This document shows, piece by piece, positions 41,002-50,263 of a stretch of 64,000 bases of DNA. Made by a program: the position numbers and the translations under genes. This DNA is from Rhizobium rhizogenes NBRC 13257 (GTDB taxonomy: Bacteria > Pseudomonadota > Alphaproteobacteria > Rhizobiales > Rhizobiaceae): NCBI RefSeq assembly GCF_000696095.1, contig NZ_BAYX01000025.1, forward strand, positions 1-64,000, written 5' to 3'. Below the pieces are notes generated by a model. That model was not told the origin of the DNA. It did not search any database and saw only the letters and a list, made by a program, of their open reading frames with translations. The stretch's first letter is position 1, and each line of letters opens with the position of its first letter.

Positions 41002-41934
41002 GTGGAACTGCGCCAGCTTAGATATTTTGTGGCCGTGGCACGGGAACGAAACTTTTCGCGTGCCGCGGAGATGCTGCATATCGCCCAGCCACCCCTCAGT
41101 CGGCAGATCCAGCAACTCGAAGAGGAGTTGGGTGTCAATCTCCTCGACAGATCGAAAAGACCCCTGTCGCTAACGGAGGCCGGGCGGTTCCTATACGAGC
41201 AAGCCGCCAAGACACTTGCGAACCTTGAACACATCCGGGAGCAAACGCGTCGGATCGGCCGATCTCAACGCGAAAGATTTATCATCGGCTGCGTTGGTTC
41301 AACACTTTACGGCGGCATTCCAGACCTCGTGCGACGCATGCGGATACAATGGCCGGAGCTCGACATTGAAATAAGGGAGATGATGTCGACGGAACAAGTG
41401 ACCGCGCTCAAGGAAGGACGCATCGACGTCGGCTTCGGCCGGGTCCGGTTTAACGACCGGGAAGTCGAGCGGCTGACACTTCGCGAAGAGCGCCTGGTCG
41501 TAGCCTTTCCAAAAGGGCATGCCAAATCATTTGAAAAAGAGCCTATTGCGCTCGCCGAGCTGCAAGGTGAACCATTAATCGTCTACCCTTCGGTGCCTCG
41601 GCCGAGTTTTGCCGATGAAATTCTGAATCTGCTGGGCGAGTTGAGTGTCACGCCTGGATCGGTCGAAGAAGTCCGTGAAATCCAAGCTGCGTTGGGTATG
41701 GTTGCCGCCGGCGTGGGACTTTGCATCATTCCCGCCGCGTCACAGAGACAAAGACCGGATGACGTCTGCTACAGAATGATCGGGGACGAGAAGGCGACCT
41801 CGCCCATCATCATGAGCTTCCGGCGCTCGGACGCAGACGGTAAAATCAATCAGATCAAGCAACTGATCCGTGAAATGTACACGGATAATCCGCCATGGCT
41901 GCAGTTATCCAATGTTCGCTTGGGCGAGGGCTAA
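41002..41934 (+). CDS. LysR-family regulator of the catechol/benzoate operon (CatR/BenM-like)
   Basis: 310 residues starting at GTG (MELRQLRYFVAVARERNFSR). The helix-turn-helix runs to about residue 60 (AAEMLHIAQPPLSRQIQQLE), followed by the effector domain with FIIGCVGSTLYGGIPDLVRR. The N-terminus matches the CatR/BenM/CatM group, which activates on cis,cis-muconate and, for BenM, benzoate. Divergent from catB with the ATAC-N7-GTAT site 7 bases from the start codon. Function assigned from family and position. Confidence 0.9.
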   Translation: MELRQLRYFVAVARERNFSRAAEMLHIAQPPLSRQIQQLEEELGVNLLDRSKRPLSLTEAGRFLYEQAAKTLANLEHIREQTRRIGRSQRERFIIGCVGSTLYGGIPDLVRRMRIQWPELDIEIREMMSTEQVTALKEGRIDVGFGRVRFNDREVERLTLREERLVVAFPKGHAKSFEKEPIALAELQGEPLIVYPSVPRPSFADEILNLLGELSVTPGSVEEVREIQAALGMVAAGVGLCIIPAASQRQRPDDVCYRMIGDEKATSPIIMSFRRSDADGKINQIKQLIREMYTDNPPWLQLSNVRLGEG

Positions 41935-42122
41935 AACAGGCCGATGAGGCCTTCAGTGTCCCGCGAGCAAGCGACATATGAAGCCCAGCGCTTGCAATAG
42001 AATGCGGCGGCAGACGAAGATGTGAGAGTAACGGTCAGGAATATGAGAGCGCCAGACAAGCGCTTTCCTGTCAAATGACACTAAGCTCGGCTTCACATTA
42101 AGGGAGAGGAGGCCCTGTTAAA

Positions 42123-43643
42123 ATGAATTTGCTTAGAACGAGCGAGAACTCTCAGCCCACAACCGCCCAAACTGGAGCCCAATCGCGTACGCCGGTGCTT
42201 CTCTTTATCAATGGTACTTGGCGGCCAGCGGCAGCCACCCACACGTTTGCCGACATCAACCCGACGACGCGGTTGCCATATGCAACGGTGGCGGATGGCG
42301 ACGTGAGCGACATTGAATCGGCCATCGCCGCCGCCAAGGTCGCCCAGCCAGCGTGGGAGGCCCTGCCGCCGGCCGCTCGCTCCGGGTTTTTCTACAAGGC
42401 CGCTGAGATCTTTCAGTCCAGCCAGGAAAAATTCGTGAACGCTTTGGTGGAAGAGACCGGGTCCGGCCTTGGGAAGGCGATGTTCGAATGCTCGCTCATT
42501 CCGCTGGCACTCCGCGAGGCCGCCGCCCTTACCACACGCGCCACGGGTGAAATCTTGCCGTCCAATATACCGGGCAAGGTCAACACCATCTCACGGACCG
42601 CTGCAGGGGTTGTCGGTGTGATTTCTCCGTGGAATTTCCCCTTGTATCTTTCGCTTCGTGGCTTTGTCTATGCATTGGCGCTCGGCAATACCGCGGTCCT
42701 CAAACCATCTGAGGATTCGCCTGTTTCGGGAGGCACCATACTGGCGGAACTTTTCGAGGCCGCTGGCCTGCCATCTGGCGTATTCAACGTCGTGACCTGT
42801 AGCCGCGACAAGGTAAAGGCGGTGGCTGCGGCAATGATCAACGATCCGCGCGTTGCACGGATCAGCTTTACCGGCTCCACGGCTGTTGGCCGGGAGGTGG
42901 CCACGACTTCGGCGGCGCAATTCAAACGAGTCGTTCTTGAACTTGGGGGCAAGAACCCGGTGGTTGTTCTCGATGATGCCGATGTGGATTATGCCGTCAA
43001 TGTCGCATTCTTTTCGGCCTTTCTTCATCAGGGCCAGATCTGTATGTCGGCCGACAAGATCATCGTGGCGCGCAACCTCTATGACAGCTTCGTTGAGAAG
43101 CTTATCGCCAAGGTCTCGATGTTCGAGCCGCTCGAACCGTCAAATCCCATGGCAGTCATAGCTCCTATAATCAACGATCGACAGCTCGACCGGATCGACA
43201 GGCTCGTCAAGTCCGCGCGTGACGCCGGCGCCACCATCCATCTCGGTGGCGAGAAACTGGGCCCTTTCTATCGTCCGACAGTGATGACCGGTGTTACGCG
43301 TGACATGGATATCTATCACGAGGAAATTTTCGGCCCGGTCGCTTTCGTAATACCTGCCGACAGCGAAGAGGAAGCCATCGCTCTCGCGAATGATACGGTT
43401 TACGGCCTTTCGTCCTCGATCATCACCGGCAATGCCACCCGCGGTCAAATACTTGCCACGCAGATCGAAGCGGGAATGGTCCATGTCAACGACACATGTG
43501 TTCATGATGAGCCTCACTGCCCCTTTGGCGGCATGAAAGCATCCGGCTGGGTTGGAAAGTGGGGTGCATCCGGTGCGATCGAAGCCTTCACCGAGCAGAG
43601 GTGGATATCGGTCCAGACGGTGCCGCGCGCTTTCCCGTTCTGA
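42123..43643 (+). CDS. NAD(P)-dependent aldehyde dehydrogenase, probably benzaldehyde dehydrogenase
   Basis: 506 residues. Motifs: VISPWNFPLYLSLRG (cofactor/catalytic Asn), ISFTGSTAVGRE, ELGGKNPVVVLDDADVD (general base Glu) and LHQGQICMSADK (catalytic Cys). It resembles XylC/vanillin-type aromatic aldehyde dehydrogenases. It supplies the benzaldehyde-to-benzoate step needed between the mandelate genes at 48-52 kb and the ben genes at 34-38 kb, which otherwise would be missing. It is followed 53 bases later by an exported GMC oxidoreductase, and the two are probably one transcript. Confidence 0.88.
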   Translation: MNLLRTSENSQPTTAQTGAQSRTPVLLFINGTWRPAAATHTFADINPTTRLPYATVADGDVSDIESAIAAAKVAQPAWEALPPAARSGFFYKAAEIFQSSQEKFVNALVEETGSGLGKAMFECSLIPLALREAAALTTRATGEILPSNIPGKVNTISRTAAGVVGVISPWNFPLYLSLRGFVYALALGNTAVLKPSEDSPVSGGTILAELFEAAGLPSGVFNVVTCSRDKVKAVAAAMINDPRVARISFTGSTAVGREVATTSAAQFKRVVLELGGKNPVVVLDDADVDYAVNVAFFSAFLHQGQICMSADKIIVARNLYDSFVEKLIAKVSMFEPLEPSNPMAVIAPIINDRQLDRIDRLVKSARDAGATIHLGGEKLGPFYRPTVMTGVTRDMDIYHEEIFGPVAFVIPADSEEEAIALANDTVYGLSSSIITGNATRGQILATQIEAGMVHVNDTCVHDEPHCPFGGMKASGWVGKWGASGAIEAFTEQRWISVQTVPRAFPF

Positions 43644-43696
43644 GAACCCCTGCTCGGGCTCGGCTACCCCATTATCCGGCATCCAGGATCGAACAG

Positions 43697-45427
43697 ATGA
43701 CACCTCCTGTCTTTTCGCGGTTCGCCCGAGGCGACCGTTTGAACACCCTTGAAGCAGCGCTGTACCATGGCAAAGTGGGCCGCAGGCAATTCATGCAATT
43801 GGCCATGGCCGCTGGCGCTTCCCTCACAGCTGCTGGCACAATGGCTCAAGATGGTGGCGATGCTGCTATCACACAGCTTTACAATGCCCGCAACCTCAAG
43901 AAAGCCTACGACTATATTGTCGTGGGTAGCGGCAGTGGCGGGGCTGTCGTCGCCGGCCGCCTCGCGACCGAAACGGATGCTGAGGTGTTGTTGCTGGAGG
44001 CAGGGAGTACCGATCAGCTCAATGCGGTCTTGAATCCCGGCCTCTGGCCGACCAACATTCGTTCAGAGCGGGATTGGGGTTACACTGCGGATCCAGCGGA
44101 TAGCGTTAACGGGCGCGCCCTAATCCTGCCGATGGGCAAGGTTGTCGGCGGAGGCTCTTCCGTGAATGCAATGGTTTGGGCGCGAGGCCACAGGAATGAT
44201 TTCGACTTTTGGGCGTCGGAAACGGGCGACGACAGCTGGTCTTACGCTTCAGTGCTTGAGATCTACAAGCGAATAGAGGACTGGCAAGGCAAGCCGGATA
44301 CGAAGCGCCGCGGTGACGGGGGGCGACTGTGGATCGAGCCTGCTCGAGATCCGAACCCCATTGCCCCAGCGTTTCTCAGCGCGGCGGAAAGCGTGGGCAT
44401 TCCCACCTTTGGAGACATGAACGGCGAGATGATGGAGGGCGCTGGTGGGGCTGCGATCGCGAACCTTCGCATTCGTGATGGTCGCCGGGTCAATCTCGCT
44501 CATGACTATCTCTATGCGGCCTTGAAACGTCCCAATCTAACGCTGTTAACCGGCGCAGAAGTCCTTTCACTGACGGTGATCGGCTCAAAGGTGACAGGCC
44601 TGACGTTCAGCAGAAATGGCGTGACTCATGCGGTCGAGGCCAAGACGAGGATGCTGCTGTCGGCGGGCGCCATCAACACGCCCAAACTTCTGATGCTTTC
44701 CGGGATCGGTGATGATGCGGAACTGTCGAAGCACGGCATCAAGACTGCCGTGAAACTGCCGGGCGTAGGTCGGAACTTTCAAGATCATGTTCTTGTGGCG
44801 GGTTGTCTATGGGAATACCAGGAGCCATTGTCGTCAGCCAACAATGTAGCCGAAGCGACGTTGTTCTGGAAAAGCGACGGTTCGCTGGACACACCGGATC
44901 TGCAGCCTTTCCAGATCGAAGTGCCTTTCGCTTCGGAAGTCACAGGTCCCCAGTACAATCCGCCGGCAGGCAGTTGGACAATCGCGCCCGGCTTGGTTCG
45001 GCCCAAGAGCCGTGGTCGCGTCTATCTGTCGTCCGCTGACCCCAGGGCGATGGCCCGCATCGATGCACGGTTTATGTCCGACCCCGCTGATCTGAAGGCA
45101 GTCCTGCGTGGAATCGAACTCTGCCGCGAAATCGGAAATTCGGAAGCGATGAAGCCCTTCGTAAAGCGTGAAATCATGCCGGGTGCACTAGATAAAACAG
45201 CGATGGCAAACTTCGCGAGGGATGCTGCCGGTACCTACTTTCACGAGAGCTGCACATGCAAAATGGGGCGCGACGAGATGTCCGTCGTAGACGGTCGGTT
45301 AAGTGTTCGAGGCGTTGAGGGATTATCCATTGCTGACGCTTCGGTAATGCCGCGTGTCTCGACTGGCAATACAATGGCTTCTACGGTCATCATCGGTGAA
45401 CGAATGGCCGATATTCTCCTCGGATGA
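43697..45427 (+). CDS. GMC-family oxidoreductase with Tat-like signal
   Basis: 576 residues from ATG 43697. The N-terminal region GRRQFMQLAMAAGASLTAAG looks like a twin-arginine signal, unusual for a GMC enzyme. Then the FAD motif YIVVGSGSGGAVVAGRLATE, signature 1 GKVVGGGSSVNAMVWARGH, signature 2 GAINTPKLLMLSGIG, and the C-terminal TYFHESCTCKMG with the active-site His. Together with the linked aromatic aldehyde dehydrogenase this suggests an exported aryl-alcohol (or mandelonitrile-related) enzyme. Plant mandelonitrile lyases also belong to the GMC family, so lyase activity is an untested alternative. Its 3' end lies 9 bases from an insertion sequence. Confidence 0.85.
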   Translation: MTPPVFSRFARGDRLNTLEAALYHGKVGRRQFMQLAMAAGASLTAAGTMAQDGGDAAITQLYNARNLKKAYDYIVVGSGSGGAVVAGRLATETDAEVLLLEAGSTDQLNAVLNPGLWPTNIRSERDWGYTADPADSVNGRALILPMGKVVGGGSSVNAMVWARGHRNDFDFWASETGDDSWSYASVLEIYKRIEDWQGKPDTKRRGDGGRLWIEPARDPNPIAPAFLSAAESVGIPTFGDMNGEMMEGAGGAAIANLRIRDGRRVNLAHDYLYAALKRPNLTLLTGAEVLSLTVIGSKVTGLTFSRNGVTHAVEAKTRMLLSAGAINTPKLLMLSGIGDDAELSKHGIKTAVKLPGVGRNFQDHVLVAGCLWEYQEPLSSANNVAEATLFWKSDGSLDTPDLQPFQIEVPFASEVTGPQYNPPAGSWTIAPGLVRPKSRGRVYLSSADPRAMARIDARFMSDPADLKAVLRGIELCREIGNSEAMKPFVKREIMPGALDKTAMANFARDAAGTYFHESCTCKMGRDEMSVVDGRLSVRGVEGLSIADASVMPRVSTGNTMASTVIIGERMADILLG

Positions 45428-45439
45428 GGTAGACTAGGC

Positions 45440-45934
45440 CCTGTTGACAAAGTGTGGCAACCATATCTTGGCGGCGGCCAGGGCGAGGAATGCTGCGAAG
45501 GATTTTCTGGTCTTGTCGTACCGGGTTGCGACGCGCCGGAACTGCTTGAGGCGGTTGAACATCCTCTCGATGCGGTTTCGATCCTTGTGGGGTCTGAAGT
45601 CGCAGGCAGGCGGGTTCTTCCGGTTGGCCTCGGCGGAATGACCGGCCTAATCCCATGGATCAGCAGTTCTTCGCGCAGGAAATTGCCGTCGTATCCTTTG
45701 TCGGCAAGAAATAACCTCGGTTTGCCGACTGATATCGCCAGTAGATCAGGAACAGCGCTGAAGTCCGAAGCTTCGCCGCCGGTCAGGATGAAGCCGAGAG
45801 GACGTCCCTGACCGTCTGCGCGGGCGTGGATTTTCGTCGTAAGCCGCCGCGTGATCGACCAAAACCCTCCTGATAAGTCCCCCTTTAGCGCCCGCTGCCT
45901 GAGAGTGGCCGCGAACGGTGGTGCTGTCGATCAT
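45440..45934 (-). pseudogene. IS427-like orfB (DDE transposase), frameshifted
   Basis: Read on the minus strand, transposase sequence continues through three frames: MIDSTTVRGHSQAAGAKGGL (from 45934), then KIHARADGQGRPLGFILTGG to about 45650, and finally RIERMFNRLKQFRRVATRYD to the end. At least two frameshifts, near 45840 and 45640, separate the parts. The catalytic DDE domain is therefore not made as one protein. Confidence 0.8.
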
Positions 45935-45951
45935 GTGCTGCCAGTCATCGG

Positions 45952-46212
45952 TTAGCCCAACTCGACAAGCGTTTCAAGCAGCGCGCCCCAAACGCCTTGT
46001 TCGGCCCAACGGCGAAAGCGCACATAGACGGAATTCCACTTTCCGTAGCATTCGTGCATGTCGCGCCAGGGACAGTCGACCCGAAGAACATGCAGCATGC
46101 CGTTCAGATATCGTCGGTTATCGTGTGCGGGGCGAGACTTTCTCCCACGCTCGGTGGGCCATAGTCCCTCAATGATCCGCCATTCCATATCCGTCGGGTC
46201 GCCGCGAGCCAA
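45952..46212 (-). CDS. IS427-like orfA (transposase N-terminal part)
   Basis: 86 residues with the DUF4096-type features of IS5-family orfA: DMEWRIIEGLWPTERGRKSR, RYLNGMLHVLRVDCPWRDMH and WNSVYVRFRRWAEQGVW. In the active element orfA is joined to orfB by frameshifting. Intact here, but its partner is broken. Confidence 0.85.
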   Translation of the reverse strand: MARGDPTDMEWRIIEGLWPTERGRKSRPAHDNRRYLNGMLHVLRVDCPWRDMHECYGKWNSVYVRFRRWAEQGVWGALLETLVELG

Positions 46213-46335
46213 AACTGCCTCCTAAAAGGCAGTCTTGAATCATGCTCCTGCTGATTTGGGAATCCACTTTGTCAACAGGCCTAATCTGAGGCGTCAAGGG
46301 TGTGTTCGGCGGGCGCTTACGGTCCCCTGGTTTCG

Positions 46336-46443
46336 TTATTTCTTCTTCCCTTGATCGTGATGCCACTTGATGGCGAAGAACATGCCCGTGCCTAACACGA
46401 GAACCTTGAACGTAATGAAGACTATAGGGAACCAATCCATCAT
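46336..46443 (-). CDS. Small single-span membrane protein
   Basis: 35 residues (or 34 from the next ATG): a hydrophobic stretch PIVFITFKVLVLGTGMFFAI followed by KWHHDQGKKK and stop TAA 46336-46338. The positive tail and aromatic start suggest one membrane helix with the C-terminus inside. I recall similar short proteins in rhizobia but cannot name a family. No good ribosome site is seen. It lies between the IS5 element and the IS21 remnant, so it may be an orphan from a displaced operon. Could be a chance frame, but the composition is convincing. Confidence 0.45.
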   Translation of the reverse strand: MMDWFPIVFITFKVLVLGTGMFFAIKWHHDQGKKK

Positions 46444-46679
46444 TTTGAATATATCCAGGCTATTACTTGACACTAACTATCGTGAGGAGCACTACCTCAA
46501 AACTGCTGCTTCAGCAGCTTCATTTTTGTTCAAACATCGTCGAATCTAACTTCGTGCTGATTCCGACGAAGCCTTCCTTTTGTCCCGAGATGATTGCGCC
46601 CCCGATTTCCGGGATGATCTCGCCCCCCGATTAGTTGGGGTCTGCGGGCGATAATTGTTGTCAGTCCATTGAAGGAAGG

Positions 46680-46915
46680 TGTCAAGCTTTTCGGGAGAGG
46701 TTTCGGCGTAGACTATCGCCGCTCAATTCGACGCGGTGTGCGTTGTGGACGAGGCGATCCAGAATGGCGTCGGCGTAAGTGGGGTCTCCTATCACGTTGT
46801 GCCATGCGGACACCGGAAGCTGGATTGTGATGATGGTTGATCGACGCCCATAACGGTCTTCGAGGATGTCCAACAGGTCGTGGCGTGCTTGTTCATGAAG
46901 GCACTTTGTCAACAT
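46680..46915 (-). pseudogene. IstB (IS21-family helper ATPase), C-terminal fragment
   Basis: 77 residues match the end of IstB: RHDLLDILEDRYGRRSTIIT, SAWHNVIGDPTYADAILDRL and HRVELSGDSLRRNLSRKA. The Walker motifs and all of IstA are missing. The non-coding IS21 end probably extends to about 46560, with GC-rich repeats such as GGGCGCAATCATC and GGGGGCGAGATCATCCC. It is cut at 46902-46921 by a solo IS5-type end. Confidence 0.85.
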
Positions 46916-46921
46916 GACCTA
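46902..46921. repeat. Solo IS427-like terminal repeat
   Basis: CACTTTGTCAACATGACCTA resembles the right end of the element at 45437-46281 with a few changes and lies exactly at the break in istB. It indicates that a second IS5-type element once inserted here and was later lost or recombined. Confidence 0.55.
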
Positions 46922-46954
46922 GGTCGAGCTGGCTCGGCCTTCGCCCACAAAGTA

Positions 46955-47854
46955 TTATTGAATGTACGCCCGTACGTCTGGGCGGAGACGTTTGCGAATG
47001 CCGCCCGGGGTTTCCCCTGTCACCTGCCGAAACAGCCGAGAGAAATGCTCCACGCTCGCAAAACCGAGATCAAACGCAACTTCGGCAACGGGCGCGGTGG
47101 CGAGCAAGGCGCGAGCCCGATGGATGCGACAGTCATTGGCAAATTTGGCCGGCGTAACGCCAAAACGCGCCTTGAAACGTCGGAAGAAAGTGGCCTCACT
47201 CATGCATGCTATTTGGGCCAGCTCCTCAATCGCATATCGCTTTCGCGGATTATCGCGGAGCATTTCAGCGGCCACGTCGAGGCCAGTTGTGGGCGAAAAC
47301 GTCCGCTGTTCCACGAGAAGTTCGCGCGACTGTGCCTGAAGGATACGCAAGACGAGCTCCTCATGACCGAGATCCACAAGTACATCCCGGAACGGGCTCT
47401 TCTCGTCCCTGTAAAGCATCATCAATTTGTTCATCTGCCCAAGGATCGCTAGATCCTTCCGGAAAACCGCAAAACGAGTCCAGTCCAGCGAAAACCGGCC
47501 ACCGAGACCGAGCCGTTTCTGGCCCTGGTTGACGCGTTCGACAATTTCATCAACCTGACTGCGATCTATTTCTATACATATGCATTCGGTTGGATCTTCA
47601 GGTGAGGCTTCTGGAAATAGGATTTCCAAGGGCATGCCTGGAGCAACGAGCATGGCTTCGCCAGGCAGAAAATCGAAGGGCTTGGAGCCGTTGACCCGCA
47701 TGATCTTATGACCGCGCATCATCTGGCAGACGATTGGATTGGGAAAGCAGAGGCTCACTTCCGCAGTATGGTTCGTCAGATAACTTGATGCCTCGCTGGC
47801 GGCGCTATGCCGGACCCGGCGATACTCGATGAGTTTTTCCGTTACATTGACCAT
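46955..47854 (-). CDS. AraC-family transcriptional regulator (1)
   Basis: 299 residues from the ATG at 47852-47854, which has a GGAGGAG site; a longer frame lacks one. An N-terminal AraC-type cupin region (residues 25-170, with FLPGEAMLVAPGMPLEILFP) precedes two helix-turn-helices: AIEELAQIACMSEATFFRRF and VAEVAFDLGFASVEHFSRLF. It is convergent with nothing and lies between the IS debris and mdlA on the same strand as the mdl genes, 178 bases after mdlA. It may regulate the aldehyde dehydrogenase/GMC pair or the mdl genes; the target is not shown. Confidence 0.87.
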   Translation of the reverse strand: MVNVTEKLIEYRRVRHSAASEASSYLTNHTAEVSLCFPNPIVCQMMRGHKIMRVNGSKPFDFLPGEAMLVAPGMPLEILFPEASPEDPTECICIEIDRSQVDEIVERVNQGQKRLGLGGRFSLDWTRFAVFRKDLAILGQMNKLMMLYRDEKSPFRDVLVDLGHEELVLRILQAQSRELLVEQRTFSPTTGLDVAAEMLRDNPRKRYAIEELAQIACMSEATFFRRFKARFGVTPAKFANDCRIHRARALLATAPVAEVAFDLGFASVEHFSRLFRQVTGETPGGIRKRLRPDVRAYIQ

Positions 47855-48031
47855 TTGCTCCTCCTCCCAAAGGAACCTGCAAATGACTGTGGTGCTACAG
47901 CCCACATATGCAGTTCGCTAACCTCCTAGCTTCCATCCTGAAGGCACCTGTATCAACACCATGTCAGGTATTGTTCCATACTTTTTGGACATACTCATTG
48001 CGCCGGCTACAAGCGCTTTGCGCAGTTTGGA

Positions 48032-49108
48032 TTAAGCAATCAAGAATTGCGCAACTGCGTCTTCCCGCCAAGCAACGCCTGTTCCCGGTTCTTCCGAGGC
48101 CAACGCAAAGCCATCCTGGATTGTCATCCCTTGCAACAGAACAGGACCGGCAATATCCATATGCTCTAATCGGTGTGCGGTTGGCGATGCAGCCAGAAGA
48201 TGTACACTGATTTCCTGAAATAGATGGCTCGAGAGCGGCAACCCGTGCTGCTCGGCAATCGCACTGGCCTTCATCCATCCGCACACGCCGCCGATTTTCA
48301 TGACGTCCACCATGGCCAGGTTGCTCGCGCCGGCCTTTACGGAGAGCATCATTTCTTCAGGCCCAAACCAATTTTCGCCCATTTGAACCGACGTGGTCAG
48401 TGCTCGGGTGATTTGCCCGTGTCCATCATAATCGTGTTGAAGAGTAGGCTCCTCGATCCAGGTTATACCTTCTTCCGCAAGGGCGCGTCCTCGGATTATG
48501 GCTTCAGGTACCGAGAGGGCCTGATTGTAATCCACCATGATTTCGAACTGAGGGCCGACTGCAGATCGGATCGCCCGAATGACGGCGAGCTCCTCTGCAA
48601 AGGAAGCATAGCCAATCTTTGTCTTGAGGCCGCGAAAGCCCGCCTTGGCGGAGCGAACGGCCCTCTCGACCGCCAAAGCCTCTCCGTCCATGCTGTGGCT
48701 GTCATAAGCCTGAATTGGTCGCGGCTCCCCTCCGATCAACCGAACGAGAGGCATTCGCTGCTCTTTCGCAAACGCGTCCCAGGCGGCCATCTCGATGCCG
48801 GCCAGAGCCATACGCAACAAACCAGTGTACCCGAGCAGGCGAAAGCTTCGCCGAAGACGTTCCTCAAGGGCCCGGGGCGCAACGGATTGGCCAATGATCG
48901 TGCCCGCAAGATTGTCCAACAGGGCGACTAAAGGCTGTAGGGTCAACGGTGTATAGCCGAAGATGTAAGCATGCCCGATAATGCCAGCGTCGGTGAACAG
49001 GTCGATCAATACCAACGGAGAAGCAGAAACTGTACCGGACGCTGTTCTGATCGGGAACTCAAGAGGGACGAGCACCGGACGCGAGCGAATAGCGGTGATC
49101 TTCATCAT
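48032..49108 (-). CDS. mdlA: Mandelate racemase
   Basis: 358 residues, close to the Pseudomonas putida enzyme (359). It interconverts (R)- and (S)-mandelate with a metal-bound enediolate. Matching segments: PLVLIDLFTDAGIIGHAYIF (about 32-50), GYTGLLRMALAGIEMAAWDA, the catalytic pair in LKTKIGYASF (KxK, the lysine of which acts on the S-isomer), VDYNQALSVPEA and WIEEPTLQHDYDGH (metal ligands), SSHLFQEISVHLLAA (catalytic His) and HRLEHMD (Glu). Last gene of mdlCBA, overlapping mdlB by 4 bases. Confidence 0.93.
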   Translation of the reverse strand: MMKITAIRSRPVLVPLEFPIRTASGTVSASPLVLIDLFTDAGIIGHAYIFGYTPLTLQPLVALLDNLAGTIIGQSVAPRALEERLRRSFRLLGYTGLLRMALAGIEMAAWDAFAKEQRMPLVRLIGGEPRPIQAYDSHSMDGEALAVERAVRSAKAGFRGLKTKIGYASFAEELAVIRAIRSAVGPQFEIMVDYNQALSVPEAIIRGRALAEEGITWIEEPTLQHDYDGHGQITRALTTSVQMGENWFGPEEMMLSVKAGASNLAMVDVMKIGGVCGWMKASAIAEQHGLPLSSHLFQEISVHLLAASPTAHRLEHMDIAGPVLLQGMTIQDGFALASEEPGTGVAWREDAVAQFLIA

Positions 49109-50259
49109 GAACGTTTTTCCTCGTTGTGTCTGCCGAATGTCGGAACCAGGAAGTCCGAGGAGAGTTGTGCGACAGAATTGCAGCCGATAAGCGCGAGTGT
49201 CCGATCAATTTCAGTGCGGAGGATCGACAGCACGTCGTCGATACCAGGCGAGCCTCGGGCGGCAAGTCCATAGAGGGTTGCCCGTCCCAACAGGACTATC
49301 TTCGCACCAAGCGCCAAGGCCTTGACGATTTCGCCACCGCGTCTGAAACCACTGTCGATCAGGATTGGTTTCGTCACGAGTCGCGCCGTCTGGGAAAGAA
49401 CCTCCATGGGTGAAAGGCAGCTATCGACCTGCCGCCCCCCATGATTGGAAAGGATAACGCCGTCAGCACCCAGCTCAACGCACTTTTGTGCGTCCTCCGG
49501 GCGCAGGATCCCCTTGACGAGGAGCCGATGAGGCCAGCGGTCACGCAGTCTTACCAGATCTTCCCAACTGAAACTGGCATCCATCTGCCGGCTCATCAGG
49601 GCAGCCTGGGCTTGCGGGGTCGCGGCGGCCGCACCTCTGAAGTTGGCCAGCTGCGGGACGCCCGTCCTCATGAGATCGAGCGACCAAGCAGGGTGGCGAA
49701 GACCATCGAGGATGACCTTTGGGGTGTAGCGGAGCGGTAGACCAAAGCCACTGCGCATATCGCGTTCCCTGTACCCATTGACGGTAACGTCGGTGGTCAG
49801 AACAAGGGTCTTGTAGCCTGCGGCCAGCGCTCGGTCGGTCAAAGAGTTGGCAAGATCCCGATGCACAACATAGAGCTGAAACCAGAGTTCACCGTCGCAG
49901 TTGGACGCGACCTCTTCAATTGTCAAGTTTGAGGCCGTGGACAGAACGAAGGGAATGCACAATCTTGCAGCCGCCTGAGCAAGGAGCAAATCGCCTTTTG
50001 GCCGGAAAACTCCGTTAAGCCCCGTAGGGCCGATCATGAACGGCAACGGATACCGCTGTCCGAACAATTCAACAGTTAGATCCCGCCGGCTGACGTCAAT
50101 CAATCGAGACGGTTTGAAATGCCAGTCCAGGAACACATCGCGGTTATGCCGCAACCCGTATTCATCCTCCGCGCCACCATCAAGATAGTCAAAAACCATC
50201 TTTGGCAGACGGCGGCGGGCGAGATGTCGGTAGTCCTCGACTTTGATGGATTTTCCCAT
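49105..50259 (-). CDS. mdlB: (S)-mandelate dehydrogenase
   Basis: 384 residues of the FMN-dependent alpha-hydroxy-acid dehydrogenase family. It oxidises (S)-mandelate to benzoylformate, giving electrons to the membrane quinone pool. Matches to the Pseudomonas enzyme: RLPKMVFDYLDGGAEDEYGL, IGPTGLNGVFRPKGDLLLAQ, FVLSTASNLTIEE, LTTDVTVNGYRERDM, the catalytic His in LSNHGGRQVDS, and DSGFRRGGEIVKALALGA. The insert at about 175-225 corresponds to the membrane-binding segment and has a different sequence. 4 bases after mdlC. Confidence 0.93.
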   Translation of the reverse strand: MGKSIKVEDYRHLARRRLPKMVFDYLDGGAEDEYGLRHNRDVFLDWHFKPSRLIDVSRRDLTVELFGQRYPLPFMIGPTGLNGVFRPKGDLLLAQAAARLCIPFVLSTASNLTIEEVASNCDGELWFQLYVVHRDLANSLTDRALAAGYKTLVLTTDVTVNGYRERDMRSGFGLPLRYTPKVILDGLRHPAWSLDLMRTGVPQLANFRGAAAATPQAQAALMSRQMDASFSWEDLVRLRDRWPHRLLVKGILRPEDAQKCVELGADGVILSNHGGRQVDSCLSPMEVLSQTARLVTKPILIDSGFRRGGEIVKALALGAKIVLLGRATLYGLAARGSPGIDDVLSILRTEIDRTLALIGCNSVAQLSSDFLVPTFGRHNEEKRS

Positions 50260-50263
50260 CGGA

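Larger units (their letters stand above)
45437..46281 (-). mobile_element. IS5-family (IS427-like) insertion sequence, decayed
   Basis: About 845 bases bounded by inverted ends: GGCCCTGTTGACAAAGTG on the left and the complement of CACTTTGTCAACAGGC (46266-46280) on the right, with CTA on each outer side as a possible target duplication. It has the two-frame organisation of IS427-like elements, orfA followed by orfB on the minus strand. orfB is frameshifted, so the element is probably inactive unless complemented. Confidence 0.85.

Noticed and set aside
41939..41956. AGGCC/GGCCT hairpin after the LysR gene as a terminator
   Set aside because: The stem is short and no T run follows.
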